A stretch of 64,000 nt of DNA from Cohnella mopanensis. GTDB lineage: Bacteria; Bacillota; Bacilli; Paenibacillales; Paenibacillaceae. A program made the position numbers and the translations under genes. The DNA is taken from positions 186,001 through 250,000 of the forward strand of contig NZ_JAKRWM010000002.1 of assembly GCF_022352055.1 (NCBI RefSeq), given 5' to 3'. Under the pieces are notes generated by a model. The model did not search any database and had not been told where the DNA came from. It saw only the letters and a program-made list of their open reading frames with translations. Below, one piece after another: positions 1 to 7,241 of the stretch (positions within the stretch are counted from its first letter, which is position 1; each line of letters begins with the position of its first letter).

Positions 1-1
1 C

Positions 2-118
2 AAGCGGGCTGCGAACCACATCGACGGAGCAAGATCCATTCTTACGGGAATCGCGGCTAACCGATCCATTCGGACAGGCCAAGCCGTGTCCGTAGACGAA
101 CTCGTCAAATTTCACTGA
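2..118 (+). CDS. Gfo/Idh/MocA-type oxidoreductase, C-terminal end (partial)
   Basis: Only the last 38 codons lie in the window, ending at a TGA just before uxaC. The visible tail (HIDGARSILTGI, then RTGQAVSVDELVKF) resembles the C-terminus of Gfo/Idh/MocA NAD(P)-dependent sugar dehydrogenases, where a helix carrying a serine and an RTG-x-V segment is typical. The gene is closely spaced to uxaC (about 17 bp), so an operon for sugar-acid metabolism is likely. The family assignment rests on a short tail and the neighbour, so it is tentative. Confidence 0.5.
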   Translation, partial: KRAANHIDGARSILTGIAANRSIRTGQAVSVDELVKFH

Positions 119-135
119 AGGAGCGGGATAGTGTA

Positions 136-1542
136 GTGAAAGCTTTCATGGATGATAACTTTTTGCTTCGGAACGAGGTTTCGGAACGGTTGTATCATGA
201 TTATGCAGCGCGCCAGCCAATCATAGACTATCATTGCCATTTGAATCCGCAGGAAATTTATGAGGACAAACGCTTTGGGAATTTGGCGGAAATCTGGCTG
301 TACGGCGATCACTATAAATGGCGGGCGATGAGAGCGAACGGAATACCCGAATCGCTCATAACCGGAGGTCCAGGCGTAAGCGACTATGACCGGTTCATGG
401 CTTGGGTAAAGACGGTTCCGACGACCGTCGGCAATCCGTTATATCATTGGTCCCATTTGGAACTGCGCCGGTACTTCGGCATTGAAGAGACGATTAACGA
501 GAAGAACGGGCCTCTGATCTGGGCGAAAGCGAACGCGATATTGCAATCGAACGGTTTCTCGGTCAGAAAGCTGATTCGGGAACAGCAGGTACGAGTAATT
601 TGTACGACCGATGATCCTACGGACACGCTGGAGTACCATGAAGGCATCAAAGAGCTTTCCGATTTCGATTGCTTGGTGCTTCCTTCTTTTCGTCCGGACA
701 AAGGACTGGAAATGCGCCGCAATACGTTTATTCCATGGGTACGCAAACTAGAGCAAGTAGCAAACTTGCCCATTACTAGCTACGAACAATTCTTAACGGC
801 TATTAACAGTCGTATTGAGCATTTCGCCAACGTCGGTTGCAAAGTTTCCGATCACGCGCTTGATCAAGTTTATTACGCGGAAGCGTCGCTGGAAGAAGTG
901 TCCGCTATTTTCGCCAAAGCGTTGAACGGGCAGACGCTCACCTTAGAGGAAGAGCAGAAGCACAAAACGTATACGCTGATTCATCTCGGAGAACAGTACG
1001 CGATTCGCGGATGGACGATGCAACTTCACATCCACGCTTCCCGGAACAATAATAGCCGAATGTTTGATCAGTTAGGACCGGATACAGGGTACGATTCCAT
1101 TCATGACGGACAACTGGCTTACCCGCTTATGAAGTTGCTAGACGGGATCGAAGGCAAAGGCTCGCTGCCTCAAACGATTCTTTATTCCCTGAATCCTAAG
1201 GATTATTACGTGCTGGGCACGGTAATGGGCAGCTTCCAAGACGGCAAGACGCCAGGAAAAATTCAGTTGGGCTCCGCATGGTGGTTTAACGATACGAAAG
1301 ACGGGATGCTGGAGCAGATGAACGCGCTTGCCAATCTTGGCCTGCTTAGCCGCTTTGTTGGCATGCTTACGGATTCCCGTAGTTTCCTTTCCTTTCCGCG
1401 GCACGAATACTTCCGCAGAATTCTGTGCAACATGATCGGGGAATGGGTCGTTGAAGGCGAAGTGCCTCATGATCTAGAGCTTCTTGGCGGCATGGTGGAA
1501 GATATTTGCTACCGCAATGCAAAAAATTATTTTGATTTCTAA
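136..1542 (+). CDS. uxaC: Glucuronate isomerase (uronate isomerase)
   Basis: The 468-residue product matches the usual length of UxaC, which interconverts D-glucuronate/D-fructuronate and D-galacturonate/D-tagaturonate in the cytoplasm, the first step of hexuronate breakdown. It starts with a GTG preceded by GAAGGAG. The N-terminus carries the amidohydrolase-type metal motif HCH at about residues 33-35 (DYHCHLNP). Further family landmarks are GWTMQLHIHASRNN and the TILYSLNPKDYY segment. It probably belongs to one transcript with the upstream dehydrogenase and is closed by a hairpin terminator. It looks intact. Confidence 0.95.
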   Translation: MKAFMDDNFLLRNEVSERLYHDYAARQPIIDYHCHLNPQEIYEDKRFGNLAEIWLYGDHYKWRAMRANGIPESLITGGPGVSDYDRFMAWVKTVPTTVGNPLYHWSHLELRRYFGIEETINEKNGPLIWAKANAILQSNGFSVRKLIREQQVRVICTTDDPTDTLEYHEGIKELSDFDCLVLPSFRPDKGLEMRRNTFIPWVRKLEQVANLPITSYEQFLTAINSRIEHFANVGCKVSDHALDQVYYAEASLEEVSAIFAKALNGQTLTLEEEQKHKTYTLIHLGEQYAIRGWTMQLHIHASRNNNSRMFDQLGPDTGYDSIHDGQLAYPLMKLLDGIEGKGSLPQTILYSLNPKDYYVLGTVMGSFQDGKTPGKIQLGSAWWFNDTKDGMLEQMNALANLGLLSRFVGMLTDSRSFLSFPRHEYFRRILCNMIGEWVVEGEVPHDLELLGGMVEDICYRNAKNYFDF

Positions 1543-1628
1543 TTGTAGATAGATAATCATAGGTAGATCCGGCTTTTAGAAACCCGGCATATATCGCTGG
1601 ATGCTTATATACTGATACATTTGAAAAA

Positions 1629-1667
1629 GGCAGCCTTTAAGTCATCCGACCTAAAGGTTGCCTTTTT
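1629..1667 (+). terminator. Rho-independent terminator after uxaC
   Basis: An 11-bp stem (GGCAGCCTTTA pairing with TAAAGGTTGCC, one G-U pair) is followed by TTTTT. It sits about 85 bp after the uxaC stop and faces the same way. The convergent small gene on the minus strand ends only a few bases beyond it. Confidence 0.85.
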
Positions 1668-1672
1668 AACAG

Positions 1673-1948
1673 CTATACTAAACCGATCTCATCGCCCTCG
1701 CTTGGGATATCGTGGTCACCGGGATAGCCTCGCTCTAACCCTGCATGAAGCTCTCGGTTCTCATAATTGAATGCGCTTAGAGCTCGTTGATCTTCGCGTA
1801 ACGGCTCGCTCTTATCCAGCACCTCCGCGATAAAGACGGACCCGTATGGCCCCTCTGGAAACTCCTCCGGGATCAAGCCGTTACGTTGGGATTCAACCGT
1901 TGCAAGGTCGGTCGTTAGTTGTTTTTTCTCGGAGCGGAACGGAAACAT
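1673..1948 (-). CDS. Conserved small protein of unknown function (91 aa)
   Basis: A 91-residue acidic, soluble protein with no membrane segment. The start is the ATG giving MFPFRSEKK: a perfect GGAGG lies 7 nt upstream, whereas the longer reading frame would begin in front of that site. The sequence contains the phrase EEFPEGPYGS and an acidic C-terminus (GDHDIPSEGDE). I have a weak memory of similar small 'cytosolic' proteins in other bacilli, but cannot name a family. It is convergent with uxaC, and the DUF3055 gene upstream has the same orientation. Confidence 0.7.
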   Translation of the reverse strand: MFPFRSEKKQLTTDLATVESQRNGLIPEEFPEGPYGSVFIAEVLDKSEPLREDQRALSAFNYENRELHAGLERGYPGDHDIPSEGDEIGLV

Positions 1949-2007
1949 TCGGAAACCTCCCATGGGTGATGTGGATTTCCCGTTATCCTGTCCGTAATTT
2001 CCGAATT

Positions 2008-2304
2008 CTAATCGGTAAAGTTAACAGCGCCAAGGACTAGCGTTAGAAATTGGGCCAGTTCCAAAGCTTCTTCCTCGTTGATCCGAAACACCGACTCCAG
2101 TACGCCTTCCTCTTCGAGATCGTCAGGACCAAGAACGGCGCTGCGGCCGAACATCATATCGGTTACAATCTTCTTGCCGTAAAATCGGTTTGTCGATAAG
2201 ATCGCAAGGTCAAATCGTTTCAGGCTAGGCGTCACGAAAGTGACGAAACGGGTCGTAGTTTGTTCGGTCGAATCCGATAAAAAATCGAAATCCTTCATAT
2301 TCAT
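2008..2304 (-). CDS. DUF3055 (SAV0927-like) family protein
   Basis: The 98-residue product has the features of the small DUF3055 family known in bacilli and staphylococci: FDFLSDSTEQTTTRFVTFV at the N-terminus, then RFDLAILSTNRFYGKK, then DDLEEEG and a C-terminal FRINEEEALELAQFL helix. The function of the family is not established. AAGGAGG lies 10 nt before the first ATG. A minus-strand TATAAT at 2340-2345 could be its -10 element. It and the gene at 1673 may share a transcript. Confidence 0.75.
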   Translation of the reverse strand: MNMKDFDFLSDSTEQTTTRFVTFVTPSLKRFDLAILSTNRFYGKKIVTDMMFGRSAVLGPDDLEEEGVLESVFRINEEEALELAQFLTLVLGAVNFTD

Positions 2305-2319
2305 TCGAATAAGTCCTCC

Positions 2320-2457
2320 TTGATGTCGCTGCTATCCCCATTATAAATGATCGATGAGGTATTGCCTAACCTGGATAATTTTGATAATCTGAAGCTGTTC
2401 ATGTTTGCAGGAGTGAGGAAGCACCTCACCGCCGATCGGCGGGAGGTGCTTTTTTTT
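2320..2457 (+). promoter_or_regulatory. Putative promoter, short leader and intrinsic terminator upstream of the HRDC gene
   Basis: A plus-strand TTGATG (2320) and TATAAA (2342) are 16 nt apart. About 65 nt after the expected start there is a strong hairpin (AAGCACCTC/GAGGTGCTT arms, with an inner CCGCC/GGCGG) at 2419-2451, followed by eight Ts. No gene on this strand needs that terminator, so it either ends a short RNA or attenuates the HRDC gene 75 nt downstream. The -10 overlaps a minus-strand TATAAT probably used by the DUF3055 gene, so promoter assignment is uncertain. Confidence 0.45.
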
Positions 2458-2465
2458 GCGCGTTT

Positions 2466-2520
2466 CCTAGGCCGGCATTGCTGCTTGAACGCCATAAACC
2501 GCCGCATCGTGCGGCCTAGG
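2466..2520 (+). repeat. Inverted repeat able to sequester the ribosome binding site of the HRDC gene
   Basis: CCTAGGCCG (2466-2474) and CGGCCTAGG (2512-2520) are perfect complements. The right arm contains the first bases of the AGGAGG ribosome binding site (2518-2523) of the gene at 2531. A second hairpin (GCCGCA/TGCGGC, 2501-2515) uses part of the same right arm, so the two folds exclude each other. Confidence 0.5.
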
Positions 2521-2530
2521 AGGAATCGGA

Positions 2531-3532
2531 ATGCAGGTCGTGTTTTTGAACCAATTCGCGCGGGCGACAGGCCCAACAGAGGAAAGGGCGCAAGTATTCA
2601 TCGGAGAGCTCCAAGGAATCTGGAGCGCAGGCTGGCGAGCGATCGAGATCGAGTCGTCGGAGGTTGAGGAATTATGGTATGAAGGAATGAGCTGGGAGGA
2701 GCTGTTAGCCGCGTTTCGCCACGGGGTTGCAAGTAAATTGAAGATAGGCTTTAGGCCGTTGCTGGATGGAATGCTGGAGGATACGCCATTCTGGGAACGG
2801 AGTCCGGCGCTACCCCAGCTCCTTCAATGTTATGCGGATTCTCAAGACGCCGAGGAAACAGCGGCAGGGCTGCGCAAGTGGAGAAGGGCCAAGTCGTTAG
2901 AAGAGAAGAAGTCGGCGTACCTTATCGCGACGAATAGGGAGCTACAGATGCTGGCGGTCTATTTACCGCAAACGTTGGAGGAGCTGGGACAAATACCGGG
3001 CTTCGGTAAAGTCAAAACCGAAAGATATGGCGCCGAGATCGTCGAGCTGCTGAAGGGGATCGAAAGAAACCATGCGTATCCGTTGCAAGAGTGGGTTTCC
3101 TTGGCCGTCAGCGAGGCGCAGCTATCCACGTGGATGTTCCAGATGAAGGAAGAGAAATACGGCAAAGCCTTGTCTGCAGTGAAGGAGAAGCGGTCCTTGC
3201 TGAACGGAATCCGGGAAGGCCGGACGCTGGTTCAGCTGGAAGGGGAATTGAACTGTTCTAGACGCAAGCTGCTGGAAAGAATCGAACGGTTGGATGAGGA
3301 AGGTTACGACGTTCTCCCCGTCGTCGATATGGAATTGCTGGAGTTGCCGCCGGAAGAATCCCTTCAGATTAAGGCGGCTATTGAACAATTGGGAGATCGC
3401 TATTTGAAACCGTTGCTGCAACAAGTTTATGGCGAGAGTAGCGGCTCGAATGAAGAGGAAGTTGAGAGGCAGTACGAGAAATTGCGAATGATGCGGATTC
3501 GGCACCGTAGAGTTAAACAAAGCGCGGTCTAA
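2531..3532 (+). CDS. HRDC domain-containing protein
   Basis: A 333-residue soluble protein. Residues about 113-177 form an HRDC domain, the helical nucleic-acid-binding module found at the C-terminus of RecQ helicases and RNase D: a SAYLIATNREL start, then LPQTLEELGQIPGFGKVK and a YGAEIVELL end. Residues about 215-285 look like the helix-turn-helix segment that follows HRDC in RecQ-type proteins. There is no helicase or nuclease domain. The role is probably nucleic-acid binding, with no known partner. AGGAGG lies 7 nt before the ATG. It is convergent with corA. Confidence 0.75.
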   Translation: MQVVFLNQFARATGPTEERAQVFIGELQGIWSAGWRAIEIESSEVEELWYEGMSWEELLAAFRHGVASKLKIGFRPLLDGMLEDTPFWERSPALPQLLQCYADSQDAEETAAGLRKWRRAKSLEEKKSAYLIATNRELQMLAVYLPQTLEELGQIPGFGKVKTERYGAEIVELLKGIERNHAYPLQEWVSLAVSEAQLSTWMFQMKEEKYGKALSAVKEKRSLLNGIREGRTLVQLEGELNCSRRKLLERIERLDEEGYDVLPVVDMELLELPPEESLQIKAAIEQLGDRYLKPLLQQVYGESSGSNEEEVERQYEKLRMMRIRHRRVKQSAV

Positions 3533-3554
3533 CAACTAACCTGGTAAACATAAA

Positions 3555-3610
3555 AGGGGTGTATTTTCGGGGAGGGAATAATAGCCGCCCTCCCGAGAAA
3601 ATACACCCCT
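3555..3610. terminator. Bidirectional terminator between the HRDC gene and corA
   Basis: A long inverted repeat (AGGGGTGTATTTTC at the left, complementary GAAAATACACCCCT at the right, with a GGGAGGG/CCCTCCC inner stem) lies exactly between two convergent genes. A/T runs flank it in both directions. Confidence 0.75.
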
Positions 3611-3622
3611 CTATACACGCGA

Positions 3623-4558
3623 TCACAACCAATCTTTCTTGCGGAAGAAGTAAAACATGCCAATGCCGATAACAGCCATACAGCCGATCAATACAACCGA
3701 ACCGAAGCTGTAATGCATGCCTGGAATATAATCGAAATTCATTCCGTAAATTCCTGTAATGAACGTTAAGGGCATGAAGATCGTAGTAAGTGCCGTAAAT
3801 ACGCGCATGATTTCGTTCGCGCGATTGGCAAGGCTGGACTGATAGGCTTCTCGTAAGTTGCCCATGAGATCCCGGTACGTTTCGAACGTTTCATAAATTT
3901 TGACCGCATTCTCGTGAATGTCGCCGAAATATTTCTGAAGCTCATTATCGATCAGCCGCAAATCTTTTTTGTTCAAAGTCGCAATCAGCTCGCGTTGTGG
4001 ACCCAGCACTTTTTTGAGCCATAAAATTTCGCTTCGAAGTCCGATGATCTCGGTCAGATGCGATTTTTTCGTATGCATGAGGATATCCTCCTCAAGACTT
4101 TCGATCCGAGCTTCGATTCGGTCGCCGACCGAAATATAATTGTCTACGACGATATCGACAAGGTGGTAGAGGAAACGATCGGAGGAGTCAACCTCTTGCT
4201 CCCACAAGATCGGTTTAACGCTGCGAAGCTCATTAATCCTTTGGCGGGTCACCGTAATTAAATAATGTCGCCCAAGGAAAATGTTCAAGGCGCGCAGGAA
4301 AATTTCCTCATCATCGAAGCGGATGCTATTGATAACTAGAAAGTATTGGTTCTCATAAATTTCCAATTTAGGCCGCTGTTCTTCTTCCGTTAAACAGTCT
4401 TCCACGGCGAGGTCGTGAAGGCCGAATAGAGGTTGAAGGACGATAAGGTCGTCAACGTCCGCGTCAATCCAGTAGAAGCCGTTGCTCGGTGGGATCAGCG
4501 TATCGTTGATGCTTTCGATTGGGGTAAAAATGCCATTATTAACAAGTCTTATTTTCAT
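3623..4558 (-). CDS. corA: CorA-family magnesium/divalent cation transporter
   Basis: A 311-residue inner-membrane channel-type transporter. A long cytoplasmic N-terminal alpha/beta and helical part is followed by two C-terminal membrane helices. The signature GMN motif (IYGMNFDYIPGM) directly follows the first helix, as in all CorA proteins, and the charged tail FFRKKDWL is also typical. The start MKIRLVNNG is chosen because AAAGGAG lies 8 nt upstream. A longer frame has no good site. It transports Mg2+ (possibly Co2+ or Ni2+). A 32-codon ORF lies upstream on the same strand. Confidence 0.92.
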   Translation of the reverse strand: MKIRLVNNGIFTPIESINDTLIPPSNGFYWIDADVDDLIVLQPLFGLHDLAVEDCLTEEEQRPKLEIYENQYFLVINSIRFDDEEIFLRALNIFLGRHYLITVTRQRINELRSVKPILWEQEVDSSDRFLYHLVDIVVDNYISVGDRIEARIESLEEDILMHTKKSHLTEIIGLRSEILWLKKVLGPQRELIATLNKKDLRLIDNELQKYFGDIHENAVKIYETFETYRDLMGNLREAYQSSLANRANEIMRVFTALTTIFMPLTFITGIYGMNFDYIPGMHYSFGSVVLIGCMAVIGIGMFYFFRKKDWL

Positions 4559-4622
4559 GGGATTCGCTCCTTTGCATGTCCGTTCAGGTTCATGCAGGAC
4601 GCTCTCCACTGTAAGAGAAATC

Positions 4623-4721
4623 TTAGCCGAGGAAGCCGGACAAAGAAAGAGCTCCCGATGCGGAATACCATCCTGCGTTAATTAAGCGATTGCCGTTGGG
4701 CCTGGGTGTATCGCCTTCCAT
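4623..4721 (-). CDS. Possible 32-aa leader ORF upstream of corA
   Basis: An ATG-started frame of 32 codons follows a strong GGGGGGAG site with 6-nt spacing and ends 64 bp before the corA start. The peptide begins MEGDTPRPNGNRL and resembles no protein I know. It has two prolines near its start, which recalls the Pro-containing leader peptides of some Mg2+ transporter genes, but that parallel is only inference. It may also be chance. Confidence 0.3.
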   Translation of the reverse strand: MEGDTPRPNGNRLINAGWYSASGALSLSGFLG

Positions 4722-4759
4722 GTCCGACTCCCCCCTTTATGGTCATAAAATGATGTCGA

Positions 4760-4788
4760 TTGTTCGTTATTGACGTGTTAAGTATAAT
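4760..4788 (+). promoter_or_regulatory. Possible upstream promoter before the met operon
   Basis: TTGTTC and TATAAT are 17 nt apart on the plus strand, about 90 bp before a second promoter that sits at the S-box leader. It may give a longer form of the met transcript. Direct evidence is only the two hexamers. Confidence 0.35.
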
Positions 4789-4848
4789 CCTCACCCCCCG
4801 AACCTTTCAAGGAGAAAATAACTTGATGCCGCATGGGGGGAAGCCATC

Positions 4849-4877
4849 TTGACTGACCCCCGAATTTCGGGTACATT
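4849..4877 (+). promoter_or_regulatory. Sigma-A promoter of the met operon
   Basis: TTGACT and TACATT are separated by exactly 17 nt. The predicted start (about 4884) is 30 nt before the S-box aptamer, as expected for a riboswitch-controlled operon. Confidence 0.65.
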
Positions 4878-4914
4878 AAGGATAGTTTTCCCGACAACCG
4901 AATAGATTTTGCCA

Positions 4915-5081
4915 TCTTATCAAGAGCAGGCGGAGGGACTAGCCCTATGAAGCCCGGCAACCGACGTAGTTATTAGACGCACGGTGCTAAATCTTGCGGA
5001 AACGTTATCGTTTCTGACAGATGAGAGGGGCGCGCGTACGAACTGCTACACGACCCTATCTCATTTGGGGTCGTTTTTTTA
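4915..5081 (+). promoter_or_regulatory. SAM-I riboswitch (S-box leader) with terminator, controlling metA-metI-patB
   Basis: All landmark segments of the SAM-I aptamer are present in order: CTTATCAAGAGCAGGCGGAG, then AGCCCGGCAACC, then the ACGGTGCTAA segment, and the closing GATGAGAG. A terminator hairpin (CGACCC/GGGGTCG followed by seven Ts) ends at about 5080. The 3' strand of helix P1 (GATGAGAGGGG) can pair with CCCTATCTCAT in the terminator's left arm, so the antiterminator is readable directly. SAM binding should stabilise P1, free the terminator and shut off methionine synthesis. Confidence 0.96.
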
Positions 5082-5115
5082 TTTGCATAAATTGTTGCCT
5101 ACAGGAGGAATGAAC

Positions 5116-6042
5116 ATGCCGATCAAAGTACCGGACAATCTGCCCGCTAAGGAAGTACTGGCTGGAGAGAACATTTTCGTAATGGATGAAAGCGTCGCAT
5201 ACCACCAGGATATTCGCCCTCTGCGGATTGCGATCTTAAATTTAATGCCGACGAAGGAAACGACGGAAACTCAGCTCCTTCGCCTGATCGGCAATACTCC
5301 GCTTCAATTGGAGGCGGTATTGCTGCATCCGAAGACACATCTTTCCAAGAACACTTCCGCCGAGCATTTGGAGAGTTTCTATAAAACGTTCGACGATATT
5401 AAAGACGAGCAATACGATGGATTTATTATTACCGGAGCTCCCGTCGAGCATCTTCCCTTCGAAGATGTGAACTACTGGGACGAATTGAAGGAAATCATGG
5501 ATTGGACCGTCAGCAACGTCACCTCGACTTTGCACATTTGTTGGGGAGCGCAAGCGGGATTGTATCACCATTTCGGAGTGCCCAAATATCCATTGGCGGA
5601 GAAAATGTTCGGCGTATATCCTCATGGAATATCCAAGCCTAACGTTCAACTGCTAAGGGGATTCGACGAGATGTTTTACGTGCCGCAATCCCGCCATACA
5701 GAGGTGCTTAGATCGGATATCGAGAAGGTTGAGGGCTTGGAAATCTGGTCGGAGTCCGAGGATTCCGGTGTATATATCGCGGCTTCAACCGATGGAAAGC
5801 AAATATTCGTCACCGGTCACTCCGAATACGATCCCCAATCGTTGAAGTGGGAATACGACCGCGATAAGGCGAAAGGGCTGCGAATAGACGTACCCAAAAA
5901 TTATTTCCCGAACGACGATCCCGCGAAATTCCCGGTTTCGACGTGGCGGGCGCATGCTAATCTGCTGTTCTCCAACTGGTTAAATTATTACGTCTACCAA
6001 GCAACTCCTTTTGAACTTGGCAAAGCGAATACCAATCGTTAG
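5116..6042 (+). CDS. metA: Homoserine O-acetyltransferase
   Basis: The 308-residue enzyme transfers an acyl group to homoserine in the first committed step of methionine synthesis. The start [10 protein letters not shown] is chosen because AGGAGG lies 7 nt upstream. The ATG two codons earlier is too close to it. The catalytic residues of the MetA family are all present at their usual numbers: Cys142 (HICWGAQ), His235 and Glu237 (GHSEYDP). Residue 111 is Glu, which in this family goes with acetyl-CoA rather than succinyl-CoA use. It is the first gene after the SAM riboswitch. Confidence 0.96.
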   Translation: MPIKVPDNLPAKEVLAGENIFVMDESVAYHQDIRPLRIAILNLMPTKETTETQLLRLIGNTPLQLEAVLLHPKTHLSKNTSAEHLESFYKTFDDIKDEQYDGFIITGAPVEHLPFEDVNYWDELKEIMDWTVSNVTSTLHICWGAQAGLYHHFGVPKYPLAEKMFGVYPHGISKPNVQLLRGFDEMFYVPQSRHTEVLRSDIEKVEGLEIWSESEDSGVYIAASTDGKQIFVTGHSEYDPQSLKWEYDRDKAKGLRIDVPKNYFPNDDPAKFPVSTWRAHANLLFSNWLNYYVYQATPFELGKANTNR

Positions 6043-6059
6043 GGAGGAAATTTTACACA

Positions 6060-7217
6060 ATGAATATTGAAAGCCGTTTAGCCCAAATCGGTTCCATCAA
6101 TGATCCGCAAACCGGAGCGGTCAGCTTTCCGATCTATCAGTCGACTGCCTTCCGCCATCCTCGTCTAGGTCAAAGTACCGGATTCGATTATTCGCGATCC
6201 AAGAGTCCGACAAGAGCGGTCTTGGAAGCCGCCGCTGCCGATCTGGAGAGCGGTGATGCAGGGTTCGCAACAAGCTCGGGGATGGCTGCACTGCAAGTCA
6301 TTTTCGCCTTGTTCAGCCAGGGGGACCACCTTCTCGTTTCGTTGGACTTATATGGCGGTACATACCGTCTATTAGAGCAAGTCATGTCCCGTTTTGGCGT
6401 GACGGCTTCTTATATCGATACGAACGACCTTGACGCATTGGAGTCGCACAGAAAGCCGAATACGAAAGCTATTCTGATTGAAACGCCGACGAATCCGCTC
6501 ATGATGGTAACGGATATTGCAAAAGTAGCCCAATGGGCGAAACAAAAAGGCTTGTTGACGATCGTCGATAACACGCTGTTAACGCCTTTCTTCCAACGTC
6601 CGATCGAGTTGGGCGCGGATATCGTCATCCACAGCGCGACGAAATATTTGGGCGGCCATAACGATGTGCTTGCAGGGCTTATCGTGACGAAAGGCGAGAA
6701 GCTGTCCGCAGATGTCGCTTTCCTGCACAATTCAATCGGCGCCGTGCTTGGACCGCAAGATTCGTGGCTGTTGATGAGAGGGATGAAAACATTGGCGCTT
6801 CGTATGGAACGCCATCAATACAACGCAACGCGACTTGCCGCGTGGCTCAAAATCCATCCTTCCGTAGATGAAGTTTATTACCCCGCGTTACCTCACCATC
6901 CGGGGCATGATATACAGAACTCGCAATCCTCGGGTAACACGGGAATTTTCTCGTTCAAGATGAAGGATGCCCGGACGATTGAGCCGATCCTTCGTCATAT
7001 TAAGCTGATCGCGTTCGCGGAAAGCTTGGGCGGAGCGGAATCGTTGATGACTTATCCTGCGGTACAGACTCATGCAGACATTCCAGAAGAAATTCGCCGT
7101 GCGATCGGGGTTGACGATCGATTACTGCGTTTCTCCGTGGGGATCGAGCATGTCGACGATATTATGAACGACCTTAAGCAAGCGATCGAAGCGGCAGAGA
7201 GAGAAATCGACGGGTAA
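6060..7217 (+). CDS. metI: Cystathionine gamma-synthase / O-acetylhomoserine thiolyase
   Basis: A 385-residue PLP enzyme of the Cys/Met metabolism family. The PLP lysine is K195 in HSATKYLGGHND, and the phosphate-binding DYSR motif is at residues 43-46. Overall it resembles Bacillus subtilis MetI, which makes cystathionine (or homocysteine) from O-acetylhomoserine, fitting the acetyl-type MetA immediately upstream. The gap to metA is 17 bp, with an AGGGAGGAAA site before the ATG. It is part of the S-box-controlled operon. Confidence 0.92.
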   Translation: MNIESRLAQIGSINDPQTGAVSFPIYQSTAFRHPRLGQSTGFDYSRSKSPTRAVLEAAAADLESGDAGFATSSGMAALQVIFALFSQGDHLLVSLDLYGGTYRLLEQVMSRFGVTASYIDTNDLDALESHRKPNTKAILIETPTNPLMMVTDIAKVAQWAKQKGLLTIVDNTLLTPFFQRPIELGADIVIHSATKYLGGHNDVLAGLIVTKGEKLSADVAFLHNSIGAVLGPQDSWLLMRGMKTLALRMERHQYNATRLAAWLKIHPSVDEVYYPALPHHPGHDIQNSQSSGNTGIFSFKMKDARTIEPILRHIKLIAFAESLGGAESLMTYPAVQTHADIPEEIRRAIGVDDRLLRFSVGIEHVDDIMNDLKQAIEAAEREIDG

Positions 7218-7241
7218 ACCAGACCGGAGGGAAAAGCAGCG

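Noticed and set aside
2347-2667. A 106-codon plus-strand frame starting before the HRDC gene
   Set aside because: It runs through the intrinsic terminator and the masked ribosome binding site into another frame of the HRDC gene, and has no ribosome binding site of its own.
4559-4760. M-box (Mg2+) riboswitch before corA
   Set aside because: The leader shows no recognisable M-box core or terminator pair, so I do not claim one.
4984-5115. Upstream in-frame extension of metA
   Set aside because: It overlaps the SAM riboswitch. The [10 protein letters not shown] start agrees with family length and places catalytic residues at their usual numbers.
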